The notes under the pieces are model-generated. The model worked only from the letters and a program-made list of their open reading frames with translations. It made no database searches and was not told the DNA's origin. A stretch of DNA of 60,903 bases, taken from assembly GCA_019187665.1 (NCBI GenBank), contig JABARH010000054.1, forward strand, positions 1 to 60,903, given 5' to 3'. The stretch comes from Anaerolineales bacterium (lineage in GTDB: Bacteria; Chloroflexota; Anaerolineae; Anaerolineales; Villigracilaceae). Within the stretch, counting starts at the first letter, position 1, and each line of letters starts with the position of its first letter. Below, in pieces: positions 26,774 to 34,821 of this stretch. The position numbers were made by a program, and so were the translations under genes.

Positions 26774-27240
26774 AAAAAGTTGTTGCAGAAGATACGTTGG
26801 CCAGGGAATATTTCAAGATCCTCGACGAGACTTTCGTGCGCCATCACGGAATTTATCTCGACAAGCATACGTCCCTCTTCGAGACATTGGAAACGATCAC
26901 AGCGGAGGCAGCCTCGCGCCCGGTCGGCGGCAAGTGTGCCACGCTCGCCGCGCAGGTGGCGCATGTCACGTTCTATCTCGAAGTGCTCGAAAATTACATT
27001 CTCGATAAACGGAGCGGCAAGGTAGACTGGGACGAGGTCTGGCGGACGGTCCACGCGGTTACGCCCGAGGAATGGACTGCAATCCAGGATCATCTCAAGC
27101 AGACTCACCAACGTGTGCTGAAATCTCTGCACGGACTCAACTGGTCTAAAGAGCATTCTATTGGCGGCGCGCTGGCGATCCTCGTCCACAGCGCGTATCA
27201 CCTCGGCGAGATCCGCCAGGCGCTTTGCACGTTGAGGTAA
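26770..27240 (+). CDS. DinB-like four-helix-bundle protein
   Basis: A 156-residue protein of the DinB/YfiT superfamily, proteins that bind a divalent metal or act as thiol-dependent transferases. Candidate His ligands lie in helix 2 (AQVAHVTFYLEVL) and in the C-terminal helix (LVHSAYHLGEIRQAL), the expected three-His layout. The start overlaps the AlaX-like stop by ATGA, so it is the last gene of the DUF2277 operon. A strong terminator follows. The precise activity is unknown. Confidence 0.82.
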   Translation: MKKVVAEDTLAREYFKILDETFVRHHGIYLDKHTSLFETLETITAEAASRPVGGKCATLAAQVAHVTFYLEVLENYILDKRSGKVDWDEVWRTVHAVTPEEWTAIQDHLKQTHQRVLKSLHGLNWSKEHSIGGALAILVHSAYHLGEIRQALCTLR

Positions 27241-27243
27241 ATG

Positions 27244-27276
27244 AAAGAGGCGGTCGTTTTCAGGACCGCCTCTTTT
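27244..27276. terminator. Bidirectional intrinsic terminator
   Basis: AAAGAGGCGGTC pairs with GACCGCCTCTTT around a TTTTCAG loop, between the convergent DinB-like gene and ABC ATPase gene. T-runs on both strands suit both directions. Confidence 0.9.
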
Positions 27277-27279
27277 GAT

Positions 27280-28035
27280 TCATTCAATGGCGTCTTTTAG
27301 TTGACGCGCCAATTTTCCGAAGCGGGTCGTGTAGCGCATCTCATCCTGGCGGGGGCGTGGAAGACCGACCTTCAGATCCAATTTGATTTTTCCCGGACGC
27401 GCGGACAACACGAGGACGCGGTCCGCGAGGAAGAGCGCTTCGCCGATGGAATGCGTGACCATGATGACGGTCTTCTGCCGCGCCTGCCAGATGCGCGAAA
27501 GTTCCGCGCCCATGCGTTCGCGGGTCAGCGCATCCAGCGAGCCGAAGGGTTCGTCGAGCAGGAGCAGGTCGGGGTCATGGATGAGCGCGCGGGCGATGGC
27601 GACTCTCTGCGCCATGCCGCCGGACAGTTCGCGGGGCCAGTTATCCTCGAAGCCTTGAAGTCCGACCAGTTCGATCAACTCCTGCGCTTTAGCGCGCGCC
27701 TGCGAGTTTCCATCCATCTCAAGCGGGAGCGTGATGTTTTGAATCACGGTCCGCCAGGGCATGAGATTCGATTGTTGAAAAACCATGCCGATGCGCGGGC
27801 GCGAGGGATGCGCAAAACGGACCTCGCCGTTCGTTGGCGCAAGCAGACCGGCGACGGTCCGCAACAGGGTGGTTTTTCCACTGCCCGAGGGACCAATGAC
27901 GGCAACGAATTCGCGTGGAAATGTCTCGAAGGAAACGCCATCGAGCGCGCGCAACCCGCCGTTGTTATCGGGGAAGGTCACGCGAATATCGCGCAAGGTG
28001 AGGATCGGGGACACAGACGTCATAGGTTCAATCAC
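27280..28035 (-). CDS. ABC transporter ATP-binding protein (riboflavin/NitT-TauT type)
   Basis: A 251-residue ATPase. Walker A is GPSGSGKTTLLR, the signature LSGGMAQRVAIARAL, Walker B LLLLDEPFGSLDAL and the switch His is in VTHSIGEAL. It is closest to the SsuB/TauB/ThiZ group that serves NMT1/THI5-like binding proteins. It is the third gene of the FMN-riboswitch operon (permease, binding protein, ATPase), so it should energise riboflavin or flavin-precursor uptake rather than sulfonate uptake. Confidence 0.93.
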   Translation of the reverse strand: MIEPMTSVSPILTLRDIRVTFPDNNGGLRALDGVSFETFPREFVAVIGPSGSGKTTLLRTVAGLLAPTNGEVRFAHPSRPRIGMVFQQSNLMPWRTVIQNITLPLEMDGNSQARAKAQELIELVGLQGFEDNWPRELSGGMAQRVAIARALIHDPDLLLLDEPFGSLDALTRERMGAELSRIWQARQKTVIMVTHSIGEALFLADRVLVLSARPGKIKLDLKVGLPRPRQDEMRYTTRFGKLARQLKDAIE

Positions 28036-28057
28036 GCATCACGCATCACGCAATGGA

Positions 28058-29038
28058 TCATGGCAGGAACTCATTTGTAAACGCATCATTCACATTGAGA
28101 CTGTCTTTCAACAGGCCCATTTTCAACAGTACGTCGCGCATGTTTTCCCACGCAATCGCGTCGGAGTGACCGAGTTGCTCCGCCTTCCAAAATTCGATCG
28201 AGCGCGCCAGCACTTCCTTCTGCGCGGCTTCGTCGGCGTTGGCGAGATTTTCCACAAATTTTTTGCTGATCTCATAGGCTTCGTCTGGGTTTTGAATCGT
28301 GTCGGCCAGCCCGCGTAAAAGCGCCTTCACCATGGCGCGGATGAGATCGGGATTCGACGCGCGGGTCGCTTCGTTCGTCACGAGACCGTTCGAGGCGAGT
28401 TGCACATAATCGCCCACGCGGATCTCGTTGACCGCGTAGCTCTGCGCGCGCAATTGCACCGGTTCGTTCGCCGCGTAGACCGAAGCCGCCTGCACTTGAT
28501 CTGTCGCAACGGCTTCGACTTGTGTAAAGCCAATGGAACTCAGCGTCACATCGGCGTCGCTCAGCCCCGCGTAAAAGAGCAGCGCCTCCAGCCCGATGTA
28601 ATTTGCGCCGAACAAACCCGGCAAGCCGATGGTTTTTCCTTTAAGGTCGGCGGGCGACGTGATGCCCTGTGCGGTCTTTGACACGACCGCGACCGGATAT
28701 TGCTGGTACCACGCGGCGACATAAACCACCGGCAGTCCCTGCGAACGCGCCAGCAAAACCTGCTCGCCCGAAACGACCGCGAACGGCAATTCGCCTGCGC
28801 CGACCAGCGCCATCGCGTCGGTCTCGAAGGAGTAATCGAACTCGACCTCGATACCTGCCTCGCGGAAATATCCCTTTTCGACGGCGACATACAGCGGCGC
28901 GAACTGAACGTTGGGGATGTAGCCCAGCGGCAGGCGGATCTTCGTCAGCCCGCCCGCTTCATTTCCGGACCCGGTCGGGGCGCAGCCCATCAAGCCGAGC
29001 GCCAGGGTAAGCATGAGTAAAATTATTTTGCGAAACAT
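28058..29038 (-). CDS. ribY: Riboflavin-type ABC substrate-binding lipoprotein (NMT1/THI5-like, RibY)
   Basis: A 326-residue protein with a lipoprotein signal peptide (hydrophobic core then LMGCAPTGSG, lipidation Cys near residue 19). The mature part has LPLGYIPNVQFAPLYVAVEK near its start, which is the NMT1/THI5 fold, with GLFGANYIGLEALL and FTQVEAVATDQVQAASVY. Similar proteins bind pyrimidine precursors of thiamine, but the FMN riboswitch upstream points to riboflavin, as proposed for RibY of Chloroflexus. The symbol is assigned from context. It lies 27 bp after the permease gene. Confidence 0.85.
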   Translation of the reverse strand: MFRKIILLMLTLALGLMGCAPTGSGNEAGGLTKIRLPLGYIPNVQFAPLYVAVEKGYFREAGIEVEFDYSFETDAMALVGAGELPFAVVSGEQVLLARSQGLPVVYVAAWYQQYPVAVVSKTAQGITSPADLKGKTIGLPGLFGANYIGLEALLFYAGLSDADVTLSSIGFTQVEAVATDQVQAASVYAANEPVQLRAQSYAVNEIRVGDYVQLASNGLVTNEATRASNPDLIRAMVKALLRGLADTIQNPDEAYEISKKFVENLANADEAAQKEVLARSIEFWKAEQLGHSDAIAWENMRDVLLKMGLLKDSLNVNDAFTNEFLP

Positions 29039-29065
29039 GAAAGAATATCTCCTGTTAATTTTTAA

Positions 29066-29839
29066 TTATCGTTCCTGCCAAACCAGCAACTTTTTCTCCG
29101 CGAACGAAACGATCCCGTATAACGCCAATGCCATTGCGATTAACATGAACACGGACACAAAGACCAGCGCCGTGTCATACTGTCCGCGCCCCACGTTGAT
29201 CAGGAATCCCAGTCCGCCGTCCGAGCCGACCAGTTCGCCGACCACCGCGCCGATGACGGACAACGCCGCGCCGACGCGCAAGCCGCCGAGGAAAACCGGC
29301 AGGGCGGCGGGGATTTCGAGATTCAATAGAATCTGAGTCTGTGAAGCCCGCAGGGATTTCATCAGGTCGTGCAACGAAGCCGGCACAGAGCGCACCCCGA
29401 CGACGGTGTTGACCAACACTGGGAAGAATACGATCAACGCGCAGATCAGGAACTTGGAGAACATACCCGCTCCAAACCAGATCACCAACAACGGAGCGAT
29501 CGCCACCAGCGGCACGGCTTGACTCGCTACGAGGAACGGCGCGAGCAGATTCTCCAGCAGGCGCGACCTGGCAATGGCATAGCCGATGACGGTTGCCGCC
29601 AGCGAGCCAGCCAGCAAGCCGACCAGCACCTCCAGCAGGGTCACGCCGCTGTGCGTGAGCAGACTCCCGTCGGCGAGGGCGCGCAGGAAGCGAGTCCACA
29701 CGTTTGCGGGAGAGGGAAGGATGAAGGCGGGCAGGCGCGCGAGAGTCACAATTGCCTGCCAGAGGAGCAGGAAGATTGCCAGCGAGAAAAATGCCAGCCA
29801 GGGCCGGAAGGATGCGATGCGTTGGGTGAGGGTGGACAT
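29066..29839 (-). CDS. ribX: ABC transporter permease (RibX-like)
   Basis: An inner-membrane permease of 257 residues with about six membrane spans (first at about residues 15-35). The coupling-helix motif in the VIGYAIARSRLLENLLAPFL to KFLICALIVFFPVLVNTVVG region is that of the SsuC/TauC family. The ATG at 29839 has a GAGGCG ribosome site eight bases upstream. Longer upstream frames run into the riboswitch terminator and are rejected. It is the first gene behind the FMN riboswitch, fitting the RibXY riboflavin uptake system. Confidence 0.87.
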   Translation of the reverse strand: MSTLTQRIASFRPWLAFFSLAIFLLLWQAIVTLARLPAFILPSPANVWTRFLRALADGSLLTHSGVTLLEVLVGLLAGSLAATVIGYAIARSRLLENLLAPFLVASQAVPLVAIAPLLVIWFGAGMFSKFLICALIVFFPVLVNTVVGVRSVPASLHDLMKSLRASQTQILLNLEIPAALPVFLGGLRVGAALSVIGAVVGELVGSDGGLGFLINVGRGQYDTALVFVSVFMLIAMALALYGIVSFAEKKLLVWQER

Positions 29840-29910
29840 GAAAAAAACGCCTCGAGCAGGAATCCATCGGGGCGCGGAATCAGGCTTCACGTCACGGATG
29901 AGGCGGAAAC

Positions 29911-29941
29911 AAAATCCCGAAAACAAATTTCGTTTTCGGGG
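29911..29941 (-). terminator. Intrinsic terminator of the FMN riboswitch
   Basis: Minus strand CCCGAAAACGAAATTTGTTTTCGGG is a 10-bp stem followed by ATTTTGTTT. It lies between the aptamer and the permease start, so it is the probable flavin-dependent attenuator. (The hairpin is given here by its arms CCCGAAAACGAAA and TTTGTTTTCGGG.). Confidence 0.8.
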
Positions 29942-29974
29942 CGTGAATCCAACCAGACCCGCGCGGGCCTGAGT

Positions 29975-30091
29975 CACCTTCTTCTATCCAGACTGTTACT
30001 GTCGGCTCCGGAGTTGCGCCGGATCATGCGCAAGATTTCGCGCTCGTGGGCTGTACCACCGATCGGGAATTACACCCTGCCCCGAAGGTTG
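29975..30091 (-). promoter_or_regulatory. FMN riboswitch (RFN element)
   Basis: Read on the minus strand from 30090: ACCTTC (P1) then GGGGCAGGGTGTAATTCCC, GATCGGTGGTACAGCCC, CACGAGCGCG, a variable arm, GGCGCAACTCCGGAGCCGAC, AGTAACAGTCTGGATAG and GAAGGT (P1). The order and wording match the RFN element consensus nearly block for block. It precedes the RibXY-type transporter, so flavin levels should control uptake. Confidence 0.95.
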
Positions 30092-30108
30092 ATTATTTTG
30101 TTGCGGCG

Positions 30109-30117
30109 ATTATACCA
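30109..30117 (-). promoter_or_regulatory. Extended -10 promoter of the riboflavin transporter operon
   Basis: Minus strand TGGTATAAT is a perfect extended -10, about 18 bp upstream of the FMN aptamer. There is no convincing -35; that position is occupied by the carboxypeptidase terminator stem. Confidence 0.7.
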
Positions 30118-30121
30118 AAGC

Positions 30122-30151
30122 AAATCCCGCCTTTGGGCAGGCGGGATTTTT
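30122..30151. terminator. Terminator hairpin after carboxypeptidase Taq
   Basis: AAATCCCGCC and GGCGGGATTTTT form a 10-bp stem. It lies just beyond the stop of the M32 peptidase gene. The longer T-run is on the plus strand, so on the minus strand it is a weaker terminator (ATTTGCTTT). Confidence 0.65.
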
Positions 30152-30153
30152 CA

Positions 30154-31662
30154 TTACAGCGTGTAGAGCGCGCCGTATTTTTCTTTAAGGTAGCGGATGT
30201 ACGGCTGGATGGTGAGATCGGCGCCGGTTACCTTCTTCACCAGTTCGGGCGCGGTGTACTTGCGCCCATGGCGATAGATATTTTGAGTCAGCCACGAATG
30301 CAATGTGCCAAACCTGCCCTGCTTCATTTCATTTGGAATTTCGGGATGCGCCTTGAGGGCCTCGCCGTAGAACAATGCGCTCATCACGTTGCCGAGCGTG
30401 TATCCCTGGAATGCGCCGCCGATGATTCCGCCGTACCAGTGAACGTCCTGCAGGACGCCGTCGCTGTCGTTGGGCGGGACAATTCCAAAGTCGGACTCGA
30501 AGCGTTCGTGCCATGCCTCGGGCAGGTCGCGGATGGAAAGTTTTCCTTCGAGCAGTTGCAATTCAAAATCGAGTCTCAGCATGACGTGCAGGTTGTAGGT
30601 TACCTCGTCCGCGTCGGTGCGAATGAGCGACTTCTCGACCTTGTTGATGGCGCGATAGAACTGATCGAGCGAAACGCCCTTGAGTTGTTCGGGGAATTTG
30701 GATTGCAGGATCGGGAAGAAGTATTCCCAGAAACCGCGGCTGCGCCCGACGATGTTTTCCCACAGGCGCGATTGACTCTCGTGGACGCCGGCGCTCGTCC
30801 CGCCTGCGAGCGGGGTGCCTTCGTGGGCGGGATCGTTGCCCTGTTCGTACATTGCATGACCCGCTTCGTGGACGTTGCTGAACAGCGTCTCGCCGAGGAA
30901 ATCCTCCTTGACGCGCGTGGTGATGCGCACGTCGCCGATGGAGAAGGAGGTCATAAACGGGTGATGGGTCTTGTCAATGCGGCCGCGATTGAAATCGTAG
31001 CCGAGTTGGCGCACGACATCTTCGCCGAATTTCATTTGCTCCGCTTCGGGATAATGTTTGCGCAGGCACGAGTCGTCGGCGGGAGTCTGCGAGGTGATGG
31101 CTTTGACGATCGGCACAAGGTTCTCGCGCAGTTCCTTGAACAACGCGCGGATGGAGGAAGCCTTCATGCCGTAGTCGGCGAAATCAATCAACGGGTCGGC
31201 GATGTGTTCGTAGCCGGGGAAGAAGTCCGCCAGTTTGCGGCTCAAGTCGAGCGTCTTCTCGAGATTCGGGCGGACCCTGGCGAAGTCGTTGGCGGGGCGC
31301 GCCTCGGTCCATGTTTGATAGGATTCCGCGCCGTGAATATTTAATTCCGCCAGAAAGGCGGGCGGCACTTTGAGCGCGCGCTCATAATCGTGGCGCGTCA
31401 CGCGGATGTAGGAGGCGTCGTCGGAGTCATAGGGCAGGCTTTCCTCGTACTTGGCGAGACCGTCGAGCAGTTTTCCGACTCGCTTGTCAATGAATTTTTC
31501 CTGCGCCACTTTGGCGAGGGTTGCCATCTGCCGCCCGCGCGCGGGACTTCCGCCGGCAGGCATGTAGGTGGCCTGGTCCCAGCCAAGCACCGCCGCGGCG
31601 TTGTTCAGGTCGTTGACTTCGGCAAGCAGGGCTTTGAGTTCGTTCAGTTTTTTCTGGGTCAT
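30154..31662 (-). CDS. Carboxypeptidase Taq (M32 metallopeptidase)
   Basis: A 502-residue zinc carboxypeptidase of broad specificity, cytosolic. The zinc motif HEAGHAMYEQG lies near residue 247, followed by the third ligand region GVHESQSRLWENIVGRS, with its Glu. The C-terminal YTALGxx-type end reads PYIRYLKEKYGALYTL. The ATG at 31662 is preceded by GGAGAGATTCCC and gives the canonical MTQKKLNELKALLAEVNDL start; an in-frame ATG 69 bp upstream lacks homology. The length is that of the family (about 500). It is monocistronic. Confidence 0.95.
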   Translation of the reverse strand: MTQKKLNELKALLAEVNDLNNAAAVLGWDQATYMPAGGSPARGRQMATLAKVAQEKFIDKRVGKLLDGLAKYEESLPYDSDDASYIRVTRHDYERALKVPPAFLAELNIHGAESYQTWTEARPANDFARVRPNLEKTLDLSRKLADFFPGYEHIADPLIDFADYGMKASSIRALFKELRENLVPIVKAITSQTPADDSCLRKHYPEAEQMKFGEDVVRQLGYDFNRGRIDKTHHPFMTSFSIGDVRITTRVKEDFLGETLFSNVHEAGHAMYEQGNDPAHEGTPLAGGTSAGVHESQSRLWENIVGRSRGFWEYFFPILQSKFPEQLKGVSLDQFYRAINKVEKSLIRTDADEVTYNLHVMLRLDFELQLLEGKLSIRDLPEAWHERFESDFGIVPPNDSDGVLQDVHWYGGIIGGAFQGYTLGNVMSALFYGEALKAHPEIPNEMKQGRFGTLHSWLTQNIYRHGRKYTAPELVKKVTGADLTIQPYIRYLKEKYGALYTL

Positions 31663-31826
31663 GGGAATCTCTCCGTTAAAGTTGAAGTTTGCTTGATTAG
31701 AACTCTTGCACATGCGCGCAAGAGAGCGCACAATACGCCCTTTCCCGGGAGACGCGCTCTCTACGCGTCGGTTGGCGGATGCAGGAATTCAATTGTATCG
31801 CAAGTGAAAATATTTTTCTTCCATCC

Positions 31827-34322
31827 TCAACTTTTAAGAATCGCAACCGTCACACCTTCGCCGCCCGCGTTGTGCGCGCCCTCCTCGAACGACTTCACAT
31901 ACTCGTGTCCGCGCAGGGTTTCGCGCACGGCGGCGCGCAATTTGCCGGTGCCTTTGCCATGCACGATGCGCACGAACGGCAGGCCCGAAAGATACGCCTT
32001 TTCGAGATAACGTTCCAACGCGTCGAGCGCCTCCTCCACCATCATGCCGCGCAGGCTGACTTCCAGCCCCGGGGATTGCTTCGCGTCAAAGGTTGAAGGT
32101 CGAAGGTCAATTGACTTTTGACTTTCGACTTTTGACTCTCCGCCGGACTTCCTCTCCAGATCAACCAACCTCGCCCGCACGCGCAGACTCCCGATCTGCA
32201 CCTCCGCCTCCGACTCGCCCAAAGCGGTCACCACACCCTCGGCATTTAACGTCCGCACGCGGACTCGTTCTCCCAGCCTCACTGATGACTGATCACTGAT
32301 GACTGTTGACTGATTACTCTTGCGTTCAACCGGGGCCTCCACCTTCTCCTCCATCGCCTCGACTTTTTCCTCCACGGCTTTGATGGCTTCGAGAGGTTGA
32401 CGTGCATTCTTCAATTGTTGTTTCAGCGAGTTGATGTTGTTCTTCAACACCGCTACTTCGAGCTCGCCTTCGGCGCGCGCTTTCGCCAATACGTCACGCC
32501 GCTCGTCTTCCATCTTTTCAAGACGGGACTCGAGTTCCTTTGTTTTCGTTTCGAGTTTGGCGCGCGCCTTCTCAAGTTTCTCGCGTTCGCGCGAGGTGCG
32601 GTTGCGTTCCTTGCGGATGTCGTCGAGCAGTTTGTCGGCGCGCAGATCTTCGGGGGAGACCTCGCTCCGCGCGGCCGCGACAATTTCCCCGTCGAGACCG
32701 AGGCGCGAGGCGATGGCGATGGCGTTCGAGCGGCCGGGGAGTCCGATGGTCAGTTGAAAGGTCGGGCGGAGAGTCTTCACGTCAAATTCCACAGAGGCGT
32801 TGACGACGCCTTCGGTGGCGTGCGCGAATTGTTTCAGTTCGGGGTGATGCGTGGTGACGAGAGTCGTGACGCCGCGTTTGAGCAGTTGGGCGAGGATCGC
32901 GCGCGCCAGGGCCGCGCCCTCCTGCGGGTCGGTGCCTGCGCCGAGTTCATCGAGGATGACCAGCGAACGCGTGTCGGCTTTCTTTAAGATATGGATGATG
33001 TTGGTGATGTGACCGCTGAACGTGCTGAGCGATTGCTGGATGGATTGCTCGTCGCCGATGTCGGCGTAGATCGCTTTGAAGAGACTGAGTTGCGAGCCGC
33101 TCTGCGCGGGGATGTGCAGTCCGCTTTGCGCCATGAGAATCAACAGCCCGACAGTTTTCAACGCGACGGTTTTGCCGCCCGTATTCGGACCGGTGATGAC
33201 GACGGCGCGCGTATTTTCGGGAAGATCGAAATCAATGGCGACGACGGTGGATGGATCGAGGAGGGGATGACGGGCATGAAAAAGTCGGATGAAGGGCAGG
33301 TCGAAAGTCGAAGGTCGAAGGTCGGTTGACTTTTGACTTTTGACCTTTGACTCATGTAGCATCGGCTCACTTGCTTTTATCTCCTCCGCATACTTCGCCT
33401 TCGCAAACGCGAGATCGAGCAATGCCAGCGACTCGACTCCCCAGTTAATTTCGTCCGCATGTTCCGCGATGAGACTCGAGAGTTCGGCAAGGATGCGGCG
33501 TTCCTCGTCGCGTTGTTGCAATTCGAGTTCGCGCAGTTCGTTGTTGGCTTCGACCACGTTCAACGGCTCGACAAAGAGAGTCGCGCCGCTGGAGGATGAA
33601 TCGTGGACAATGGATTTGATCTTGCCTTTGTTTTCCGCGCGCAGCGGAATGACGTAACGTCCGTCGCGCTGGGTGATGAGGCTTTCCTGCAACATGGAGG
33701 CGGTATGCGGGTCGGTGAGATAGCGTTGCAGGCGCGACATCAAACGTCCGTGCGCCACTTTTATTTCCCGCCGCAGGGACGCGAGTTTCGGCGAGGCCGA
33801 GTCGAGCACTTCGCCGCGATCGGAGAGGGTGCGCGAGATGGAATCCACGAGGCCGTGCGTGTCGGGAAGTCCGCGGGCGATTTCGGTGAGGTGAGGATAC
33901 GAGTATTCTTTTTCCCTCACCCTAGCCCTCCCCCGCGGGGGGAGGGGACTCCCTTCTCCCTGCGGGAGAAGGGTCGGGGATGAGGGAGAGGAGGGAGCAC
34001 CAACCCCAAACGTCTTGCGCAATTCGCGCGCCGAGATCAGCGTGGACTTGATGTCCAGCATCCCCTGTGGGTCAATCACACCGCCGCGCCGCGCCAACTC
34101 AACCGAGGGACGCACGTCATGCGCGCCGCCCACGGACGCCCCACTGACCGAGAGCAACAGCCGCGCTTCGGTCGTCTCTGCCAGCAGGCGCTGGATCTCC
34201 TCCAGCCGCGTGGACGGTCCCAACTTGCGCGCCAATTCGATCGAAGCCGAGAACGCGCAATTGGCCGCGAGGCGGTCGAGGATTTTGGGATATTCGAGGA
34301 CGGAGAGGGTCTTGGAGTCCAT
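31827..34322 (-). CDS. mutS2: MutS2 endonuclease/ribosome-rescue ATPase, with four repeat-encoded inserts
   Basis: An 831-residue MutS2. Order: core/lever domain, ABC-type ATPase (Walker A ITGPNTGGKTVALKTVG, Walker B LVILDELGAGTDPQEG), long coiled coil (about residues 545-650), KOW-like segment (VRTLNAEGVVTAL) and C-terminal Smr nuclease domain (VSLRGMMVEEAL, VHGKGTGKLR). In family studies it acts in anti-recombination or splitting collided ribosomes. Four stretches are alien: about residues 109-138, 324-341, 668-681 and 729-746, each encoded by palindromic or repetitive DNA in frame. Two of them share ESKV-SQKS-DLRPSTFD. The enzyme is some 40-90 residues longer than usual because of them. 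Confidence 0.95.
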   Translation of the reverse strand: MDSKTLSVLEYPKILDRLAANCAFSASIELARKLGPSTRLEEIQRLLAETTEARLLLSVSGASVGGAHDVRPSVELARRGGVIDPQGMLDIKSTLISARELRKTFGVGAPSSPSSPTLLPQGEGSPLPPRGRARVREKEYSYPHLTEIARGLPDTHGLVDSISRTLSDRGEVLDSASPKLASLRREIKVAHGRLMSRLQRYLTDPHTASMLQESLITQRDGRYVIPLRAENKGKIKSIVHDSSSSGATLFVEPLNVVEANNELRELELQQRDEERRILAELSSLIAEHADEINWGVESLALLDLAFAKAKYAEEIKASEPMLHESKVKSQKSTDLRPSTFDLPFIRLFHARHPLLDPSTVVAIDFDLPENTRAVVITGPNTGGKTVALKTVGLLILMAQSGLHIPAQSGSQLSLFKAIYADIGDEQSIQQSLSTFSGHITNIIHILKKADTRSLVILDELGAGTDPQEGAALARAILAQLLKRGVTTLVTTHHPELKQFAHATEGVVNASVEFDVKTLRPTFQLTIGLPGRSNAIAIASRLGLDGEIVAAARSEVSPEDLRADKLLDDIRKERNRTSREREKLEKARAKLETKTKELESRLEKMEDERRDVLAKARAEGELEVAVLKNNINSLKQQLKNARQPLEAIKAVEEKVEAMEEKVEAPVERKSNQSTVISDQSSVRLGERVRVRTLNAEGVVTALGESEAEVQIGSLRVRARLVDLERKSGGESKVESQKSIDLRPSTFDAKQSPGLEVSLRGMMVEEALDALERYLEKAYLSGLPFVRIVHGKGTGKLRAAVRETLRGHEYVKSFEEGAHNAGGEGVTVAILKS
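32085..32137. repeat. In-frame GTCAAAAGTC repeat in mutS2, copy 1
   Basis: Imperfect inverted repeat of GTCAAA/GTCGAA words against GACTTT/GACCTT words. The coding strand reads ESKVESQKSIDLRPSTFD, between the KOW-like segment and Smr domain. Copy 2 is at 33299-33352. Confidence 0.9.
32280..32319. repeat. In-frame CTGATGACTGATCA repeat in mutS2
   Basis: ACTGATGACTGATCACTGAT and reverse-oriented words make an approximately 40-bp palindromic patch read as SNQSTVISDQSSV, at the end of the MutS2 coiled coil before the KOW-like part. Confidence 0.75.
33299..33352. repeat. In-frame GTCAAAAGTC repeat in mutS2, copy 2
   Basis: The same family and same reading frame as 32085-32137, read as ESKVKSQKSTDLRPSTFD. 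It is placed just before the IRLFHARHPLLDP strand that leads into the ATPase. Confidence 0.9.
33909..33997. repeat. In-frame CCCTCACCCT double-hairpin repeat in mutS2
   Basis: Outer arms CCCTCACCC and GGGGATGAGGG enclose two hairpins, CCCTCCCCCG/CGGGGGGAGGG and CCCTTCTCCC/GGGAGAAGGG. The coding strand reads SSPTLLPQGEGSPLPPRGRA and on. The surrounding MutS2 sequence (KTFG before, YPHLTEIARGLPD after) is normal. Confidence 0.88.
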
Positions 34323-34370
34323 GGCGGAGGGAATTATAAACGAGGGATGAAGGATGAATTAGGAAGGATG

Positions 34371-34400
34371 AAAAAAGGCGGACGTTTGTCCGCCAGTTTT
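34371..34400 (-). terminator. Terminator of the methyltransferase-Vsr operon
   Basis: Minus strand GGCGGACAAACGTCCGCC followed by TTTTTTC lies 14 bp after the vsr stop codon. It separates the defence-type operon from mutS2. Confidence 0.88.
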
Positions 34401-34413
34401 GCTCTTTGCTGAA

Positions 34414-34821
34414 TTATTTCTCAAACCGTTTTTTCACCTTTGCAACAATCTTTTCTGAAAACTTTAATTCATGTTCCCAAACGCGAATTACCTTCCAGCC
34501 TGCTTTTTTCAACTCGCGCGAGACATATTTGTCACGGTCTTTGTTTTGCTGTAACTTCTTTTCCCAGAATTTCCGATTGTTCCTCGGCATGTTTGAATGT
34601 TTGGGACATCCATGCCAGAAACAACCATCCACAAACAGGGCGATTTTTAGTTTTGGAAAAACAAAATCAGGCTTGCCCAACACAGCCTGATTTCTTCTCC
34701 ATCCCGAAACGTGATTTTTCCGCAGAATTTGAATCATTGCCAGTTCTGTATCTTTGTTCCCTTTTCCCTTGATACGGGACATGACCTCGGAGCGTTTTTG
34801 TTTGGTGAAAACGTCAGGCAT
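34414..34821 (-). CDS. vsr: Very short patch repair endonuclease (Vsr)
   Basis: A 135-residue mismatch endonuclease that nicks 5' of T in T:G mispairs arising from deaminated 5-methylcytosine. Family motifs: RSEVMSRIKGKGNKDTELA at the N-terminus, then GKPDFVFPKLKIALFVDGCFWHGCP with the catalytic Asp, His and zinc Cys residues, then RVWEHEL. The start overlaps the methyltransferase stop (TAATG), so the two are translated together. Pairing with a cytosine-5 methyltransferase is exactly its expected context. It is the last gene of the operon. Base composition is AT-rich like its neighbours. Confidence 0.96.
   Translation of the reverse strand: MPDVFTKQKRSEVMSRIKGKGNKDTELAMIQILRKNHVSGWRRNQAVLGKPDFVFPKLKIALFVDGCFWHGCPKHSNMPRNNRKFWEKKLQQNKDRDKYVSRELKKAGWKVIRVWEHELKFSEKIVAKVKKRFEK

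Noticed and set aside
30046..31344. Plus-strand frame of 432 codons opposite carboxypeptidase Taq
   Set aside because: Shadow of the M32 peptidase gene. The HEAGH motif and family match are on the minus strand.
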